Shown: in pieces, positions 24,121 through 32,074 of the stretch
How the letters are laid out: each line of letters starts with the position of its first letter
Position numbering within the stretch: position 1 is the first letter of the stretch
Source of the DNA: Bryobacter sp. CoA8 C33
Lineage (GTDB): Bacteria > Acidobacteriota > Terriglobia > Bryobacterales > Bryobacteraceae
Direction: 5' to 3'
DNA length: 38,963 nucleotides
NCBI GenBank assembly: GCA_019931185.1
Contig: JAINDK010000014.1
Location: 1-38,963 of the forward strand
Notes under the pieces: model-generated
Seen by the model: only the letters and a program-made list of their open reading frames with translations
Told to the model about the DNA's origin: nothing
Database searches by the model: none
Position numbers and translations under genes: made by a program

Positions 24121-26459
24121 ACTTGAAGAACGAATCACAGACCTTAGTGGGTGAGATTTGCGCGTCATTGGCGGCAGTCGCACGAACGGCGGATGGTTTT
24201 GCCGCGCCCATTGCGGTGCTCTGGACGGATGTGGAAGCACAGTGGCTGCCACTGATGCCCGTGTTACGCGCCATTCTGCCAAATCTGTTTCAGATGGGCC
24301 GTTATGAAGCGAGCGTACGCACGGGGCCGGCAATCTGGCTGAAATGCATTGTGGATCGGACACTGCCGGAGGCGCCACCTGCTGGCGAGGTACCAGTGCT
24401 CTATCTGCCACGCGTGAGCCGTCAGGAACTCCGCGCGGCCGGCGACTGCCCGCCGGCACTGCAGCCTCTAGTCGAACTCCAGTTCCGCGGGCGGGTCTGG
24501 CACCAATCGAATGGGCACGATTGGACGGTGCGGGCCTTCCTTGTTTCCGATGAGGGGCTTGGACTGGACGTAGCGGCTGATCGGCGGACCGAAGATGCAT
24601 TCCTCCGCGTATTGCCCATTCTTGCCGAAACCGACGCGCGCACATTGAAGGGCCGCCGCTTGGACGCTGACGACTTCGACAAGCTCTCCGTGCAGGATCC
24701 TGTCCGGGACCTCTTGTTGTGGCTCAACAATGCAGAGGCGTTCGAGGCAACGGCAAAAGGCAGCCGTTGGGAGTCTTTCCGGGGCCTCTGTCAGTCGGAG
24801 TTCCGCTTCGATCCGGATCGAGTGCCGGCGGCTGAGGTCGCAGGTCTGCTGATTCGTGCGGAGTTGGGTCTGGACCGAGTATGGAACCGCTTCGCCGAGT
24901 CTCCGCAGCTCTATCCCGGCGTCGCCAAGTTGCTGAGAGAGCCGGCGGGGGCGGGCCAGGGGCTCCTGGTACTCGATCCTTCCCGCGATCCCCGCATCAA
25001 CGAGCGTGACGAGGCGGAGCTTCGCCAGGACCTTCAAACGGCAGCCGGTCTCCCCCACGCACAGGCGTGCACGAAAGTTCTGGAGTTGGAAGGAAGGCAC
25101 GCCGTTCGCCGCGACTGGGCGTGGTCCCGGACCGAAATGAGCCCCTGGGCACTGGCCCTTCGCCCTTTGGCGCGCCTGGCGCAAGCGGCGCGGAAGCCGG
25201 TGGGAGGAGCGACTCTGTCGGCCGCCGCCGCCGAGTATGCGACAAGTGGATGGGAATGCGATGCCGCCGCCATGGAGGCGTTGGGACGATTCCGGAACGG
25301 ACCGGATGCCGCGCTTGTGGTGAAAGTGGTTCGCGCGCTCTACGAGCCGTGGCTGGACGGCTCCGCTCGGCATTTTCAGGCTTTGGTGGCAAAGGAGCCG
25401 AACGAGGCGCGAAAGGGCGTTTTCCAGCCCGCCGCTGAGAAGGACACTTGCCTTTTGTTCGTGGATGGCTTGCGGTTTGACTTGGCCGGCAAACTGGCCG
25501 CCCGACTCGAAGCGCGCGGGTTTCGCGTGTCGATGACGCATCGGCTGGCTCCGCTGCCAACGGTGACGCCGACGGCGAAGCTTGCAGCCACTCCACTCAC
25601 GGACGGAATCAAGGGTGGAAGCGGCGATGACTTCACGCCGCTGATCCAGGCGAAGTCCGGTTGGAAGCCTGTTGTTGCGCCGCTCTTGCGCGAGCGGTTG
25701 GAGGGGACCGGCGTCGAGCTTCTGGACGCGAATGAAACGCGGATTCCATCGGGCGGCGAAGGTGGCGGGTGGACCGAGTGTGGCAACGTCGACAGCCTGG
25801 GCCACAGTCTCCAAGGAGATCTGGTCCACCAATTGGATGTGGAAGTGGATCGTATCGCCGACCGGGCTTTCAGCCTGGTTGATTCCGGCTGGCGCCGAGT
25901 GCGTGTCGTCACGGATCATGGTTGGCTGCTGCTGCCGGGCGGCCTACCGAAAGTCGAGCTCGCGCCCTATCTTGCGGAAACCAAGTGGGCCCGCTGCGCT
26001 TTGGTGAAGGGCCAGCCGGACCTGAATGTTCCCGTCAGTTCCTGGCACTGGAATGCCGAAGTCAAGATCGCATCGCCACCGGGAATCGGAGCCTTCCGTG
26101 CCGGCGAGACCTACGCGCACGGCGGTATCAGTCCGCAGGAATGTGTCGTCCCGGAATTGATCGTGGAGCGTGGGGCAAGCGCGATCCATGCATCGATCCA
26201 GTCGGTCGAATGGCGCGGCATGCGGTGCCGTGTGCGGGTGGATTCGAATGAGCCGAAAGTGCGCGTGGATTTGCGCAAGAACTGGAAACAGGAATCGACC
26301 AGCATCGCCGCCGCGACGAAAGAGGTTGGACCGGCCGGCGAAGTGAGCCTGGCGGTGCCGGATGACGAGCACGAGGGCGTGGCGGCCTTTGTGGTGCTGC
26401 TTGACCCCGAGGGCAAAGTGATCGCGAGCCAAACCACGTGCGTAGGAGAACGGGCATGA
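24117..26459 (+). CDS. pglZ: BREX phosphatase-like protein PglZ
   Basis: This is a 780-residue protein of the alkaline phosphatase superfamily, PglZ type. The metal-site region is LLFVDGLRFDLAGKL (D450), followed by MTHRLAPLPTVTPTAKL and later VTDHGWLLLPGGLPK (the second metal-site region), and a typical C-terminal beta domain with GGISPQECVVPELIV. In BREX it is essential and is thought to be a nuclease or phosphatase acting with PglX. There is no ATG near the N-terminus; translation most likely starts at TTG 24117 (overlapping the ParA stop as TTTGA) or TTG 24123. The two starts differ by two residues. The stop overlaps the brxL start as ATGA. It is of the size of type B PglZ. Confidence 0.9.
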   Translation: MNLKNESQTLVGEICASLAAVARTADGFAAPIAVLWTDVEAQWLPLMPVLRAILPNLFQMGRYEASVRTGPAIWLKCIVDRTLPEAPPAGEVPVLYLPRVSRQELRAAGDCPPALQPLVELQFRGRVWHQSNGHDWTVRAFLVSDEGLGLDVAADRRTEDAFLRVLPILAETDARTLKGRRLDADDFDKLSVQDPVRDLLLWLNNAEAFEATAKGSRWESFRGLCQSEFRFDPDRVPAAEVAGLLIRAELGLDRVWNRFAESPQLYPGVAKLLREPAGAGQGLLVLDPSRDPRINERDEAELRQDLQTAAGLPHAQACTKVLELEGRHAVRRDWAWSRTEMSPWALALRPLARLAQAARKPVGGATLSAAAAEYATSGWECDAAAMEALGRFRNGPDAALVVKVVRALYEPWLDGSARHFQALVAKEPNEARKGVFQPAAEKDTCLLFVDGLRFDLAGKLAARLEARGFRVSMTHRLAPLPTVTPTAKLAATPLTDGIKGGSGDDFTPLIQAKSGWKPVVAPLLRERLEGTGVELLDANETRIPSGGEGGGWTECGNVDSLGHSLQGDLVHQLDVEVDRIADRAFSLVDSGWRRVRVVTDHGWLLLPGGLPKVELAPYLAETKWARCALVKGQPDLNVPVSSWHWNAEVKIASPPGIGAFRAGETYAHGGISPQECVVPELIVERGASAIHASIQSVEWRGMRCRVRVDSNEPKVRVDLRKNWKQESTSIAAATKEVGPAGEVSLAVPDDEHEGVAAFVVLLDPEGKVIASQTTCVGERA

Positions 26460-28525
26460 ATGTGGACCCTTCTAGGATGACAATGGACAACTTGGACAAA
26501 CTGGCCGCAACGGCCTTCGATGGTTACCTGGTTCGGAAGGATCTCGTTCGGAAATACTCGCGCCAATACCCGGTGCCGACCTACGTGGTGGAGTTTCTTC
26601 TTGGGCGGTACTGCGCCAGCGTGGATGAACAGGAGATCCAGGAAGGACTGGCGATCGTGGAGAAACAGCTTCGCGATCGCACCGTACGAACCGGCGAAGA
26701 GGAACTGTTCAAGGCGCGTGCGAGGGAACAGGGCTCCGTCAAACTGATCGACCTTGTTAAGGCTCGCCTGGACACGCGGAACGACTGCTACGTGGCGGAA
26801 CTGCCCAGCATTTCCCAAAGAGACGTCCGGATCGCGGATGAACTTGTGCGCGAGAACGAGCGAATGCTCACTGACGGCTTCTATGCCGAGGTCACGCTCT
26901 CTTATGACGCGATTGTGGCGCAGGAAAACAGCGGACGGCCTTTTGCCATCGACTCTTTACGCCCCATCCAGATGTCCAAGTCAGACGCGGTCGAGGTTCT
27001 GGCTCGGGGACGGACGAAGTTCACAACGCAGGAGTGGATCGATCTTCTGCTACGTTCCATCGGTCTGGAGGCGGGGAATCTGGATGAACGGGCGAAACGG
27101 GTCGCGCTGCTGCGGATGGTCCCGTTCGTGGAGCGGAACTACAACTTCGTGGAGCTTGGACCTCGGGGGACCGGGAAAAGCCATCTCTTCCAGCAGATCT
27201 CCCCGTACTCGCACCTGATCTCTGGTGGCAAAGCGACCGTCGCGAAGATGTTCGTCAACAATGCTTCCGGCCAGCGCGGTCTCGTCTGCCAATATGACGT
27301 GGTCTGCTTTGACGAGGTGTCCGGAATCTCCTTCGACCAGAAGGACGGCGTGAACATCATGAAGGGCTACATGGCCTCTGGCCAGTTCAGCCGAGGCAAA
27401 GAGAATATTCGCGCCGACGGCAGTCTGGTGATGGTGGGCAACTTCGATGTGGACGTCGAACAGCAGCAGAGGATCGGACACCTGTTGAGCCCGATGCCTC
27501 TGGAGATGCGCAACGACACCGCGTTCATGGATCGGCTCCATTCCTTCGCGCCAGGATGGGATTTTCCCAAGCTCAAGGCGAGCGATCACCTGACCGATCA
27601 CTTTGGATTGGTGAGCGACTTCCTGAGCGAGTGCTGGAACAAGCTCAGGTCTGGTAGCCGGGTCAACGTCATGCAGGGGCGTGTCTACCTCGGCGGCGCA
27701 CTGAGCGGACGTGACATCGAAGCGGTCAACAAGACCGTGAGCGGGCTGATCAAGCTTCTGTTCCCCGCGCCGGAAATGGGCGTCTCCGACGAAGACCTGG
27801 AGTGGATCGTGCGCATGGCGCTTGAGGGCCGACGGCGTGTAAAGGAGCAGCAAAAGCGGGTTTTCAAAAGCGAGTTTCGGAACACGCACTTCTCCTATAC
27901 GATGGGCGCCGAGGGCGTGGAACAGTTTGTCTCCACGCCCGAATTACACAGCGACGAAGCGATTGAGAGCGACCCGTTGCCGCCAGGACAAGTTTGGGCG
28001 GTGAGCATGGGCTCGCCCGAGGCCGGCGCCGGCCTGTACCGGCTGGAGGTCACGTCCGGGCCAGGCGGTGGGGTAAAGATCCTGAACCAGCCGCCACCGG
28101 CATCGTTCAAGGAAAGTGTCCGGATCGGCGAGCAGAACCTCTACTCGCGGGCGAAGGAGCTGGTGGGCGATCGCGACCCGCGTGAGCATGAGTTCTCCAT
28201 CCAGATGCGTGCGATGGACGCCGACAAGGCGGGCGCCGGGCTTGGGTTGCCGGTATTGGTTGCGCTCTGCGGGTCGCTCCTGGGCAAGAACACCCGCGGC
28301 GGAACGATTGTGGTGGGCGCCCTGAACCTTGGCGGCTCGATTGACATCATCCCGAACGCGATCCAGATCGCCGAACTCGCGATCGACAAGCAGGCCCAGA
28401 CCCTGCTGATGCCCGTGGCCGCGCGCCGGCAACTGAACGATCTGCCAGACGACCTCTGGACCCGCATCAGCATTGAGTTCTACAAAGATGCCGCGGACGC
28501 GGTGTTCAAGGCTCTGGTGGAGTAG
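26456..28525 (+). CDS. brxL: BREX Lon-like AAA protein BrxL
   Basis: This is a 689-residue protein with an N-terminal helical domain (LDKLAATAFDGYLVRKDLVR), an AAA ATPase domain with Walker A GPRGTGKSHLF (K241), a Walker B-like YDVVCFDEVSGI, and NFDVDVEQQQRIGHLLSP, which is typical of BrxL. The C-terminal 190 residues resemble a Lon protease domain (MDADKAGAGLGLPVLVALCGSLLG and GALNLGGSIDIIPNAIQIAELAI), but the nucleophile position usually filled by Ser in Lon lies in AGAGLG, with no Ser, so proteolysis is doubtful. BrxL forms ring assemblies on DNA and is needed for phage restriction. ATG at 26456 follows AGGAG (26444-26448) and overlaps pglZ. The next gene starts 2 bp after its stop. Confidence 0.92.
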   Translation: MNVDPSRMTMDNLDKLAATAFDGYLVRKDLVRKYSRQYPVPTYVVEFLLGRYCASVDEQEIQEGLAIVEKQLRDRTVRTGEEELFKARAREQGSVKLIDLVKARLDTRNDCYVAELPSISQRDVRIADELVRENERMLTDGFYAEVTLSYDAIVAQENSGRPFAIDSLRPIQMSKSDAVEVLARGRTKFTTQEWIDLLLRSIGLEAGNLDERAKRVALLRMVPFVERNYNFVELGPRGTGKSHLFQQISPYSHLISGGKATVAKMFVNNASGQRGLVCQYDVVCFDEVSGISFDQKDGVNIMKGYMASGQFSRGKENIRADGSLVMVGNFDVDVEQQQRIGHLLSPMPLEMRNDTAFMDRLHSFAPGWDFPKLKASDHLTDHFGLVSDFLSECWNKLRSGSRVNVMQGRVYLGGALSGRDIEAVNKTVSGLIKLLFPAPEMGVSDEDLEWIVRMALEGRRRVKEQQKRVFKSEFRNTHFSYTMGAEGVEQFVSTPELHSDEAIESDPLPPGQVWAVSMGSPEAGAGLYRLEVTSGPGGGVKILNQPPPASFKESVRIGEQNLYSRAKELVGDRDPREHEFSIQMRAMDADKAGAGLGLPVLVALCGSLLGKNTRGGTIVVGALNLGGSIDIIPNAIQIAELAIDKQAQTLLMPVAARRQLNDLPDDLWTRISIEFYKDAADAVFKALVE

Positions 28526-28527
28526 CT

Positions 28528-28911
28528 ATGCTGAACGGAACAAATGGACCGAGGCAGTTATCCCCTGAGCTCGTCTCGCTCGTCCACCATATTGAACTCA
28601 ACAAGGCCGGCTGGTGGGACTTGGCGATGCAGCGCCTTCTGCTGACTGCCCTTTGGCTGAAGCAGGATAGGATTGCGCTGAGCGCGAGCGATCTCGCCGC
28701 AACCGTAACAAACGAACTCAACATTCCGCTTGCTGAGGCGATGCTCAACAAGCATCTACAGGCTCTTACAGAGGGAGGGCAAGTTTTAGTCCTTCCCGAT
28801 GGGCGCTACAAGTTAAGCGAACAAACTGTAAGAGAAAGCCGAAGCTCGATTGGAAGAAGAGCGATTGCGGAACAGCAAGCTGCAACAGTCACACGCGAGC
28901 CTGAAGGTTGA
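28528..28911 (+). CDS. winged-helix protein, N-terminal half of a split gene
   Basis: This is a 127-residue frame beginning 2 bp after brxL, so translation is coupled. Residues 1-100 look like a winged-helix domain: SPELVSLVHHIELNKAGWWDLAMQRLLLTALWL, SASDLAATVTNELNIPLAEAMLNKHLQALTEGG and VLVLPDGRYKLSEQTV. The first 103 codons read well. After 28836 the frame runs into low-quality sequence (SSIGRRAIAEQQAATV) and stops. Adding one base, or skipping the A at 28837, connects it to the next entry and gives one 272-residue protein. It could be a regulator of the operon or a DNA-sensing part of a membrane protein. I recognise no named family. Confidence 0.7.
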   Translation: MLNGTNGPRQLSPELVSLVHHIELNKAGWWDLAMQRLLLTALWLKQDRIALSASDLAATVTNELNIPLAEAMLNKHLQALTEGGQVLVLPDGRYKLSEQTVRESRSSIGRRAIAEQQAATVTREPEG

Positions 28912-29347
28912 GTTGACTACGGCCACAACAGAGGTTGAAGTGCTCAGAGACGCACTCAAAGAGCAAGAGCTTGCAGCAGCAGCGAGCAACGCCGAGAAGG
29001 AGAGGATTCAGCAAAAGCTCTGTGAAGTAGAAGAGAAGGCACGTCGCGCGGACCAACATCGATTCGCCTTGCAGTGGCTCGGAATCTTTGTCGTGGCCGT
29101 TGCCTTGGTCATTTTCGGACTTACATTCAAGGGGTTTAGCACGAAGTGGATCGTCGTCGCTTGCGTTGGCACTGTTATCGCCTGGATGTGGGTAGCAGGA
29201 AACGCTGGCCGAAAATCTGCTGCTGTTCGCGAATGGTCGCCTTACCAGAAGTTCCAGAGGATGCGACGCTGGATCAACGGAATTCTTGTCGTCCCTCCAC
29301 TTGGAGATGCGATTTGGGATGGCATCAAGTACCTCTTGAATCCCTGA
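28850..29347 (+). CDS. coiled-coil protein with two membrane helices, C-terminal half of a split gene
   Basis: This frame has a TTG start at 28850, but the same coiled-coil pattern extends upstream to an in-frame stop at 28829-28831, so the start is not natural. Residues 1-70 are a heptad-rich coiled coil (LRNSKLQQSHASLK, TEVEVLRDALKEQELAAAASNAEKERIQQKLCEVEEKARR). Two hydrophobic helices follow, LGIFVVAVALVIFGLTF and WIVVACVGTVIAWMWVA, then a basic cytoplasmic tail with YQKFQRMRRWINGILVVPPLGDAIWDGIKYLL. This points to a membrane protein with a long cytosolic coil attached to the winged helix of the preceding frame. Whether the split is real, recoded or a base-call error cannot be decided here. 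Confidence 0.65.
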   Translation: MEEERLRNSKLQQSHASLKVELTTATTEVEVLRDALKEQELAAAASNAEKERIQQKLCEVEEKARRADQHRFALQWLGIFVVAVALVIFGLTFKGFSTKWIVVACVGTVIAWMWVAGNAGRKSAAVREWSPYQKFQRMRRWINGILVVPPLGDAIWDGIKYLLNP

Positions 29348-29602
29348 TAAACCCCATCAGCGTGACCTTATGAATGTACGAGCACCGTCGAGAGAGGGGA
29401 GCCGACTCCTTGAAACAAGAGTTTTTCAAGTGCTGTTGGAGTAAACAGCTCTGCTGTGGGCCCCCCGCTTGTACGCCTAGGTCTGAGGGTGTGGGAAGCG
29501 GAGTGAGTCGTTTGCCGGGACCGGGTGTTGGCGCGTGGCTGGCTGAGTTTGGAGGTGTGTACCGGGAGGCTGGGGAAGCGCTGGGGCTGATAGGCTGAAG
29601 GG
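29348..29602. other. right border of the BREX island; non-coding with small hairpins
   Basis: No gene is visible. Two hairpins are present: cttgaaa (29409-29415) with tttcaag (29424-29430), and gctgtt (29432-29437) with aacagc (29444-29449). A five-T run lies at 29422-29426. Together these could end the BREX transcript. From about 29480 the base composition returns to the host type (G-rich), so the island edge probably lies between 29430 and 29480. No obvious direct repeat with the left edge was found by eye. Confidence 0.45.
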
Positions 29603-30535
29603 GTGAACGAATACGCGATTGGAGTGGATCTGGGCGGCACGAATCTGAGGGCCGCGGCGGTGGATGGGGAGGGGAAGCTGCTGGGGCAGGTGGCGGCGAG
29701 TACGAGTCCGGAGAAGGGGCGGGAGCATGTGATTGGGGAGATTGTGGCGTCGATTGAGGAGTTGCGGGGGCGGCAGTGGGGTGGGCGGTTTGTGGGAGTG
29801 GGGATCGGGGTGCCGGGATTCATCCTGATGGAGAAGGGAGTGATCCTGAATTCGAACAATCTGCCGTTTCTCGAAAACATACCGCTGCGGGATGAGATCG
29901 AGGCGCGGCTGGGGGCGCCGGTAATTTTGGAAAATGACGCGAATGCGGCGGCGCTGGGGGAGAGCTGGATCGGGGCGGGGGCGGAAGTGGAGGATCTGGT
30001 GTTGTTGACGCTGGGGACGGGCATTGGCGGGGGGATTGTTTACCAGGGGCGGGTGATGCATGGTTTTTTGGGGATGGCGGGGGAGCTGGGGCATCTGACG
30101 GTGGTGCCGAACGGGAACCCGTGTGGGTGCGGGAATGTGGGGTGTCTCGAGAAGCATGCTTCGGCGACGGCGATTACGTGCACGGCGGAGCTGATGAAGG
30201 TGACGGCGCATCCGAACCCGACGGCGGAGGAGATTTACCAACTGGCGGCGGGGGGGGACTGGAAGGCGCAACAGATCTTCCGCTCGATGGGGGAGGCGCT
30301 GGGCATTGGGCTGGCGATGTTGATCAATACGTTTAACTTTCCGCTGTATTTATTGAGTGGGGGGCCGTTGCCGGCCTGGGATTACTTTGCGCCGGCGATG
30401 TTTGAGCAGGTGAAGCGGCGGAGCTTTACGTTCCGGAACACGAATACGCGGATTGAGAAGGCAAAGCTGGGGAATCAGGCGGGGTTATTTGGGGCGGCGT
30501 ATTTGCCGTTTCAGGCGCAGCGGCAGCGGGGGTAG
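29603..30535 (+). CDS. ROK-family sugar kinase (glucokinase-like)
   Basis: This is a 310-residue ASKHA-fold kinase. The phosphate-binding motif is GVDLGGTNLRAAAV (D9-N14), and the catalytic Asp is D112 in ENDANAAALGE. LTLGTGIGGGIV is the second phosphate motif. The ROK signature GELGHLTV followed by CGCGNVGCLE (C174, C176, C181) supplies the zinc site typical of the family. Length and features fit glucokinase acting on free glucose in the cytoplasm, but other hexoses or N-acetylhexosamines are possible. GTG at 29603 is chosen as the start because it gives the normal N-terminus; no upstream ATG exists. It precedes a xylulokinase, suggesting sugar catabolism. Confidence 0.9.
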   Translation: MNEYAIGVDLGGTNLRAAAVDGEGKLLGQVAASTSPEKGREHVIGEIVASIEELRGRQWGGRFVGVGIGVPGFILMEKGVILNSNNLPFLENIPLRDEIEARLGAPVILENDANAAALGESWIGAGAEVEDLVLLTLGTGIGGGIVYQGRVMHGFLGMAGELGHLTVVPNGNPCGCGNVGCLEKHASATAITCTAELMKVTAHPNPTAEEIYQLAAGGDWKAQQIFRSMGEALGIGLAMLINTFNFPLYLLSGGPLPAWDYFAPAMFEQVKRRSFTFRNTNTRIEKAKLGNQAGLFGAAYLPFQAQRQRG

Positions 30536-30582
30536 GTGCGGGCGCGGGTGTGTAGCTTAGCGATATGATGCAGGGGACGAGT

Positions 30583-32067
30583 ATGTACTGGCTAGGAATC
30601 GATGTGGGAACGGGCGGAACGCGGGCTCTGCTGCTCGATGAGAACGGGAAGATCGCGGCGGGGCATACAGAGGCGCATGCGGAGATACGCATGGAGAAAC
30701 CGTTGTGGGCCGAGCAGGAGCCGGAGGACTGGTGGCGGGCGGCGCAGGGGGCGATTCGTGGGGTATTGCGGAAGGTGGGGGCGGATGGATCGGTGGTGAA
30801 GGGGATTGGGTTTTCGGGGCAGATGCATGGGTTGGTGATGCTCGACCGGGAGGGGGCGGTGATCCGGCCGAGCCTGATCTGGTGTGATCAGCGGAGCCAG
30901 GCGCAGGTGGATGAGATACACGGGAAGCTGGGGCGGGAGAAGGTGGTGGAGTGGACGGCGAACCCGGCGATCACGGGGTTTACGTTGCCGAAGCTGATGT
31001 GGGTGAAGGAGCATGACGGGGCGTCGTATAAGAGGCTGAAGACGGTATTGCTGCCGAAGGATTATGTGCGGTACCGGCTATCGGGGGAGCTGGCGCAGGA
31101 TGTGACGGATGCGTCGGGGACGGGGTTGTTTGATGTGAGGAAGCGGCGGTGGTCGCGGGAGATGATGAAGGGACTGGGGCTGGAGGCGGGGTGGTTTCCG
31201 CGGGCGTATGAGAGCGCGGAGATCTGTGCGCGGGTGAGCCGGGAGGGGGCGGAGGCGACGGGACTGAGGGAGGGGACGCCGATGGTGGCGGGGGCGGGGG
31301 ATCAGGCGGCGAGCGCGGTGGGCAACGGGATTGTGGAGGCGGGGGTGGCGAGCTGTACGTTGGGGACCTCGGGGGTGGTGTTCGCGCATATGGAGGAGCC
31401 GGCGTATGATGCGGCGGGGCGGGTGCATACGTTCTGCCATGCGGTGAAGGGGAAGTGGCATGTGATGGGGGTGACGCAAGGGGCGGGGCTGAGTTTGCAA
31501 TGGTTCCGGAATACGCTGGCGCCGGGGATGGAATATGAGGCGTTGCTCGAGGAGGCGGGCGGGGCCGAGGAGGGCAGTGACGGGTTGTTCTGGCTGCCGT
31601 ATCTGATGGGGGAGAGGACGCCGCATCTGGATGCGCTGGCGCGTGGGGGGTGGATCGGGCTGACGGCGCGGCATGGGCGTAAGGAGCTGATCCGGAGTGT
31701 GGTGGAGGGGGTGACGTATTCGCAGCGGGATTGTCTTGATGTGATATTGGCGTTGGGGGTGGAGGTGAAGAAAGTGAGGGCGAGCGGGGGTGGGGCGCGG
31801 AGTGTGTTGTGGCGGCAGATCCTGGCGGATGTATTGGGGCGGCGGGTGACGACGCTCGAGTCGCAGGAGGGGTCGGCGTATGGGGCGGGTTTGCTGGCGA
31901 TGGCGGGGACGGGGGGATATGGGAGTGTGGGGGAGGCGTGCCGGGCGACGGCGGTGGAGGTGACGGAGGTGGCGCCGCGGGGGCGGGAGAGCCGGTATTA
32001 CGCGGGGCGGCATAAGGTGTACCGGACCTTATATCCGGCATTGAAGCGGAGTTTCCGGCTATTCTGA
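30583..32067 (+). CDS. xylB: xylulokinase (FGGY carbohydrate kinase)
   Basis: This 494-residue FGGY-family kinase starts YWLGIDVGTGGTRALLLDENG. It holds IGFSGQMHGLVMLD, WCDQRSQAQVDEI and NPAITGFTLPKLMWVKEH, a set typical of xylulokinase, which phosphorylates D-xylulose to xylulose 5-phosphate. LGTSGVVFA and VTQGAGLSLQWFR are the second-domain ATP motifs, and GGGARSVLWRQILADVLGR is also characteristic. ATG at 30583 follows AGGGGAC by about 6 bp and is preferred to ATGs at 30565 and 30568, which have no ribosome site. It lies 47 bp after the ROK kinase and 7 bp before priA. Confidence 0.9.
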   Translation: MYWLGIDVGTGGTRALLLDENGKIAAGHTEAHAEIRMEKPLWAEQEPEDWWRAAQGAIRGVLRKVGADGSVVKGIGFSGQMHGLVMLDREGAVIRPSLIWCDQRSQAQVDEIHGKLGREKVVEWTANPAITGFTLPKLMWVKEHDGASYKRLKTVLLPKDYVRYRLSGELAQDVTDASGTGLFDVRKRRWSREMMKGLGLEAGWFPRAYESAEICARVSREGAEATGLREGTPMVAGAGDQAASAVGNGIVEAGVASCTLGTSGVVFAHMEEPAYDAAGRVHTFCHAVKGKWHVMGVTQGAGLSLQWFRNTLAPGMEYEALLEEAGGAEEGSDGLFWLPYLMGERTPHLDALARGGWIGLTARHGRKELIRSVVEGVTYSQRDCLDVILALGVEVKKVRASGGGARSVLWRQILADVLGRRVTTLESQEGSAYGAGLLAMAGTGGYGSVGEACRATAVEVTEVAPRGRESRYYAGRHKVYRTLYPALKRSFRLF

Positions 32068-32074
32068 CGGAGGG

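Noticed and set aside
24468-25919. A 483-codon open frame antisense to pglZ
   Set aside because: It is Arg/Pro/Gln-rich without any motif, and the plus-strand frame encodes a clear PglZ protein.
12162-29602. CRISPR array or parS-like repeat cluster near the ParA gene
   Set aside because: No regularly spaced repeats were seen; the only repeats are the two 22-bp sites at the promoter and small hairpins at the right edge.
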